Assembly: GCA_030598385.1 (NCBI GenBank)
Contig: JAUVQB010000053.1
Coordinates: 1 to 7,750, forward strand
From: Alphaproteobacteria bacterium
Lineage (GTDB): Bacteria; Pseudomonadota; Alphaproteobacteria; Kiloniellales; JAKSDN01
Length of the DNA stretch: 7,750 nt
Direction: 5' to 3'
Part shown: positions 5,589 through 7,750 of the stretch, piece by piece
Layout: each line of letters begins with the position of its first letter
How positions within the stretch are numbered: position 1 is the stretch's first letter
Notes under the pieces: generated by a model
Database searches by the model: none
The model's input: the letters and a program-made list of their open reading frames with translations, nothing else
Told to the model about the DNA's origin: nothing
Made by a program: the position numbers and the translations under genes

Positions 5589-6998
5589 ATGGCGGGGAAC
5601 CCCACAGACCCCAGCGCGGACCCCATGGCGGCCGACGGACAGGATATGGCCGCGGACTCCGCAGGGACTGGCGCCGTGGATCCCGGCGGGACTGGCGCCG
5701 CCGATCCCGGCGGAATTCTGCCGGGCGGAACCTTGATCGTGTCCGGCATGAACCACCGCACCGCGGCCCAAGGACTTCGCGACACGCTGTTCCTGGAAAG
5801 TGACGAACTGCCGATGGTCTTGTCGGACATCCGTGCCTCCGGCATCGGCGAGGCCATGGTTCTTTCGACCTGCGACCGGGTCGAGGTGGTCGCGGTCTGC
5901 GATGATCCCGAGGCCGCCAACCGGTCCGTGCTGGACTTGCTGATCGCCCGCAGCGGCCTGCCCGCCGCAAGCGTCGAGGGCCAATGGTACCGGGCCCGCG
6001 GGCGGGATGCGGTGGACCATCTCTTCGCGGTGACGGCGGCCCTGGAAAGCCAGGTGATCGGCGAACCTCAGGTGCTGGGCCAGGTGAAGGAAAGCCACCG
6101 CCTGGCCGCCGCCGCGGGCATGGTGGGGCCGCGCCTGGAAGCCGCCTTGCAGGCCGCCTACGGGGCGGCCAAGCGGGTGCGCAGCGAAACGCCGATCGGC
6201 GAGATGCCGATCTCGATCGCGGCGGCGGCGGTTCAGTTGGCCAAGCGCATTCATGGCGATTTGGCGCGCTGCACGGTCCTGTTGCTGGGGCTGGGCGAGA
6301 TGGGCGAGCTCCTCGGCGGCGAGCTTCGCGCGGCCGGCGCCGGACGATTGCTGGTCATGCACGAGTCGGAGAAGCGGGCCGAGGTTGCGGCCCATCGGCT
6401 GGGCTGCAACTTCCGGCCGATCGCGGAGCAGCCGGCCGCCCTCGCGGTGGCGGACGTGGTGATCGCTGCTTCGGGCACCGGGCGGAGCGTGATCGGCGCG
6501 GCCGCGGCGGAGCAAGCTCTCAAGAAACGCCGCCGCCATCCCATATTTTTCGTCGATGCGGCGGTGCCGGGCGACGTGGATCCGGCGGTTGGCGATCTGG
6601 ACGGCGCGTTCCTCTATGATCTGGCGGACCTTGAGAATGCCGCGCTGGAAGGGCGCGCCAACCGCCAGGCGACGCTGGAGGCCGCACGCAAGATACTCGA
6701 CGAAGAGTTGGCCGCGTTCCTGCGGTCCCGTGCGGAGCGCGAAGCGGTACCGGCCGTCGTCGCGCTGCGGCGGCATTTCGAATGGATGCGCGAAAGCGTT
6801 TTGCGGCAGCCCGGCATCGATGCGGCCGAAGCGACCCGGCGCCTGGTCAACCGGCTCTTGCACCGGCCAAGCGAGGCCCTGCGCCAGGCCGCGGCCGACG
6901 GGGCGAAGGATCGCGAGGCCCTGGAGCGGAGCGTGGAGAAACTGTTCGATCCGGCCGGGAATAGTCGCGGCACGGAACCGGAGGAGGATGGGACGTGA
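5589..6998 (+). CDS. hemA: Glutamyl-tRNA reductase (C5 pathway), N-terminally extended and divergent
   Basis: Glutamyl-tRNA reductase converts Glu-tRNA-Glu to glutamate-1-semialdehyde with NADPH, the first step of C5 tetrapyrrole synthesis. From the ATG at 5589 it has 469 residues, about 50 more than E. coli HemA (418). The extra part is a Gly/Ala/Asp/Pro-rich leader (1-47) with repeats; family homology starts at [11 protein letters not shown] (49-59). Seen: nucleophile C95 in STCDRVE, H144 in [15 protein letters not shown] (158-167), [13 protein letters not shown] (207-219), Rossmann motif GLGEMGE (234-240), and the C-terminal dimerisation helices (about 360-455, [18 protein letters not shown]). 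Several signature positions differ from E. coli: STCN to STCD, NRT to H258-E-S, VPRD to VPGD. An alternative start is TTG 5733, at the homology boundary; the ATG has GAGGA only 3 nt upstream. The family is certain, while full activity is less so. It overlaps prfA by 4 nt. Confidence 0.88.
   Translation: MAGNPTDPSADPMAADGQDMAADSAGTGAVDPGGTGAADPGGILPGGTLIVSGMNHRTAAQGLRDTLFLESDELPMVLSDIRASGIGEAMVLSTCDRVEVVAVCDDPEAANRSVLDLLIARSGLPAASVEGQWYRARGRDAVDHLFAVTAALESQVIGEPQVLGQVKESHRLAAAAGMVGPRLEAALQAAYGAAKRVRSETPIGEMPISIAAAAVQLAKRIHGDLARCTVLLLGLGEMGELLGGELRAAGAGRLLVMHESEKRAEVAAHRLGCNFRPIAEQPAALAVADVVIAASGTGRSVIGAAAAEQALKKRRRHPIFFVDAAVPGDVDPAVGDLDGAFLYDLADLENAALEGRANRQATLEAARKILDEELAAFLRSRAEREAVPAVVALRRHFEWMRESVLRQPGIDAAEATRRLVNRLLHRPSEALRQAAADGAKDREALERSVEKLFDPAGNSRGTEPEEDGT
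5664..5711 (+). repeat. 24 bp imperfect tandem repeat in the hemA 5' extension
   Basis: Two adjacent 24 bp units (5664-5687 and 5688-5711) begin GGGACTGGCGCCG and end GATCCCGGC; they differ at two bases. They encode the octapeptides GTGAVDPG and GTGAADPG. Another pair of similar units, MAADGQD and MAADSAG, precedes them. The repeats account for much of the extension before the conserved glutamyl-tRNA reductase N-terminus and probably arose by slippage or duplication. Confidence 0.75.
6980..6987 (+). promoter_or_regulatory. Strong ribosome-binding site of prfA inside the hemA 3' end
   Basis: GGAGGAGG lies 7 nt before the prfA GTG at 6995. The same bases encode the acidic tail of HemA (PEEDG). 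The site decides in favour of the GTG start; a nearby ATG at 6988 is in another frame. With the GTGA stop/start overlap it suggests translational coupling of prfA to hemA. Confidence 0.8.
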
Positions 6999-7750
6999 GC
7001 CTGGAAGGCAAACTCGACCGGGTGGTTGCGCATTACGAGGAACTGCAGGGCCTGCTGGCCAGCCATCAGGACCCGGCGTCCGAAAACTATGTGCGGCTGA
7101 TGAAAGAGTACGCCGATCTTTCACCGGTGGTCGAGCAGATCGAAGCCGTGCGGCAGGCCGAGAGCGAGTTGGCCGACCTGAACGAGCTGCGGGAAGATCC
7201 GGAGCAGGATCCCGACATGCGCGCCCTGGCCGAGGAGGAATTCGGCCATCTGAAAGAGTGCCTGCCGGCGCTCGAGCGTAAACTCAGAGTTTTGCTGCTG
7301 CCGAAGCATGCGGCGGACGACCGCAACGTGATCCTTGAGGTCCGGGCGGGGACCGGCGGCGATGAGGCGGGGCTGTTCGCCGCCGACCTGTTCCGCATGT
7401 ACCAGCGCTATGCCGAGCTCCGGGGCTGGCGATTCGAGCTCATCGGCGCGTCGGAAACCGGCATCGGCGCTTACAAGGAAGCCAGCGCGGCGATCTCCGG
7501 CAAGGGTGTCTTCGCGCGGCTCAAGTTCGAGTCCGGCGTTCACCGGGTACAGCGCGTGCCGGTCACCGAATCCGGCGGGCGCATCCATACTTCAGCCGCG
7601 ACCGTCGCCGTGCTCGCGGAGCCGGAGGCGGTGGACATCGAGGTGGAAGACAAGGACCTGCGGATCGACACCTACCGTTCCCAGGGCGCCGGCGGGCAGC
7701 ATGTGAACACCACCGACAGCGCGGTGCGCATCACCCATCTGCCGAGCGGC
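6995..7750 (+). CDS. prfA: Peptide chain release factor 1 (C-terminus beyond the window)
   Basis: RF1 reads UAA and UAG stop codons in the ribosomal A site and triggers peptide release. The visible 252 codons, of about 355-360 expected, begin with the alpha-helical domain 1 (about 1-100), then [13 protein letters not shown] (117-129). The stop-codon recognition tripeptide P189-V-T lies in [17 protein letters not shown]; the PxT form marks RF1 rather than RF2, which has SPF. The catalytic G233-G-Q235 sits in QGAGGQHVN and is the site methylated by PrmC. The frame is intact to the window edge. The GTG start overlaps the hemA TGA. In many bacteria prmC follows; here that lies outside the window. 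Confidence 0.96.
   Translation, partial: MSLEGKLDRVVAHYEELQGLLASHQDPASENYVRLMKEYADLSPVVEQIEAVRQAESELADLNELREDPEQDPDMRALAEEEFGHLKECLPALERKLRVLLLPKHAADDRNVILEVRAGTGGDEAGLFAADLFRMYQRYAELRGWRFELIGASETGIGAYKEASAAISGKGVFARLKFESGVHRVQRVPVTESGGRIHTSAATVAVLAEPEAVDIEVEDKDLRIDTYRSQGAGGQHVNTTDSAVRITHLPSG

Noticed and set aside
5589..6998. ALA synthase, the enzyme called HemA in most alphaproteobacteria
   Set aside because: The protein has glutamyl-tRNA reductase motifs and no PLP-enzyme features of ALA synthase.
5463..7124. A 553-codon open frame on the minus strand across hemA
   Set aside because: It is antisense to a clear glutamyl-tRNA reductase and shows no recognisable domain. Long antisense open frames are expected in high-GC codon-biased DNA.
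1..7750. CRISPR arrays, tRNA or rRNA genes, insertion sequences, prophage or defence genes
   Set aside because: No spaced repeats, cloverleaf sequences, transposase motifs or phage-like proteins were seen; nearly every base is accounted for by housekeeping genes and short gaps.

Overview
The window reads as a stretch of ordinary chromosomal housekeeping genes from an alphaproteobacterium, most likely of the Rhodospirillales type. The reasons are: high G+C by eye; a ubiG gene divergent from lysC, an arrangement typical of Alphaproteobacteria; protein sequences of alphaproteobacterial flavour; and a histidyl-tRNA synthetase of the canonical bacterial type, which among alphaproteobacteria fits Rhodospirillales or Rickettsiales better than Rhizobiales, Rhodobacterales or Caulobacterales. 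The taxonomic placement is inference.

Layout. Positions 1-209 (minus strand) hold the first 69 codons of ubiG (ubiquinone O-methyltransferase). A divergent intergenic region of about 200 bp (210-411) separates it from lysC (412-1632, plus), a complete feedback-regulated aspartate kinase. Next is a 182 bp gap (1633-1814) with two small inverted repeats, then rodZ (1815-3023), a membrane-anchored helix-turn-helix cell-shape protein. After a 145 bp gap with one more hairpin comes a tightly packed run on the plus strand: ispG (3169-4314), hisS (4335-5579), hemA encoding glutamyl-tRNA reductase (5589-6998), and prfA (6995 to beyond the window end). Gaps inside this run are 20 nt, 9 nt and a 4 nt overlap, so ispG-hisS-hemA-prfA is probably one operon, possibly with rodZ upstream.

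The genes serve different core processes: ubiquinone synthesis (ubiG), aspartate-family amino acids and diaminopimelate (lysC), cell shape (rodZ), isoprenoid precursors (ispG), tRNA charging (hisS), tetrapyrrole precursor supply (hemA) and translation termination (prfA). The gene order looks like a junction of two conserved proteobacterial blocks, rodZ-ispG-hisS and hemA-prfA.

No tRNA, rRNA, CRISPR array, insertion sequence, phage gene or obvious novel system is present. The points most worth a second look are: a glutamyl-tRNA reductase in a lineage that usually makes 5-aminolevulinate by the other (ALA synthase) route, with several substituted signature residues and a repeat-built N-terminal extension; a well-placed internal GTG start in lysC that could make a separate regulatory subunit; and paired ATCGC inverted repeats upstream of rodZ.
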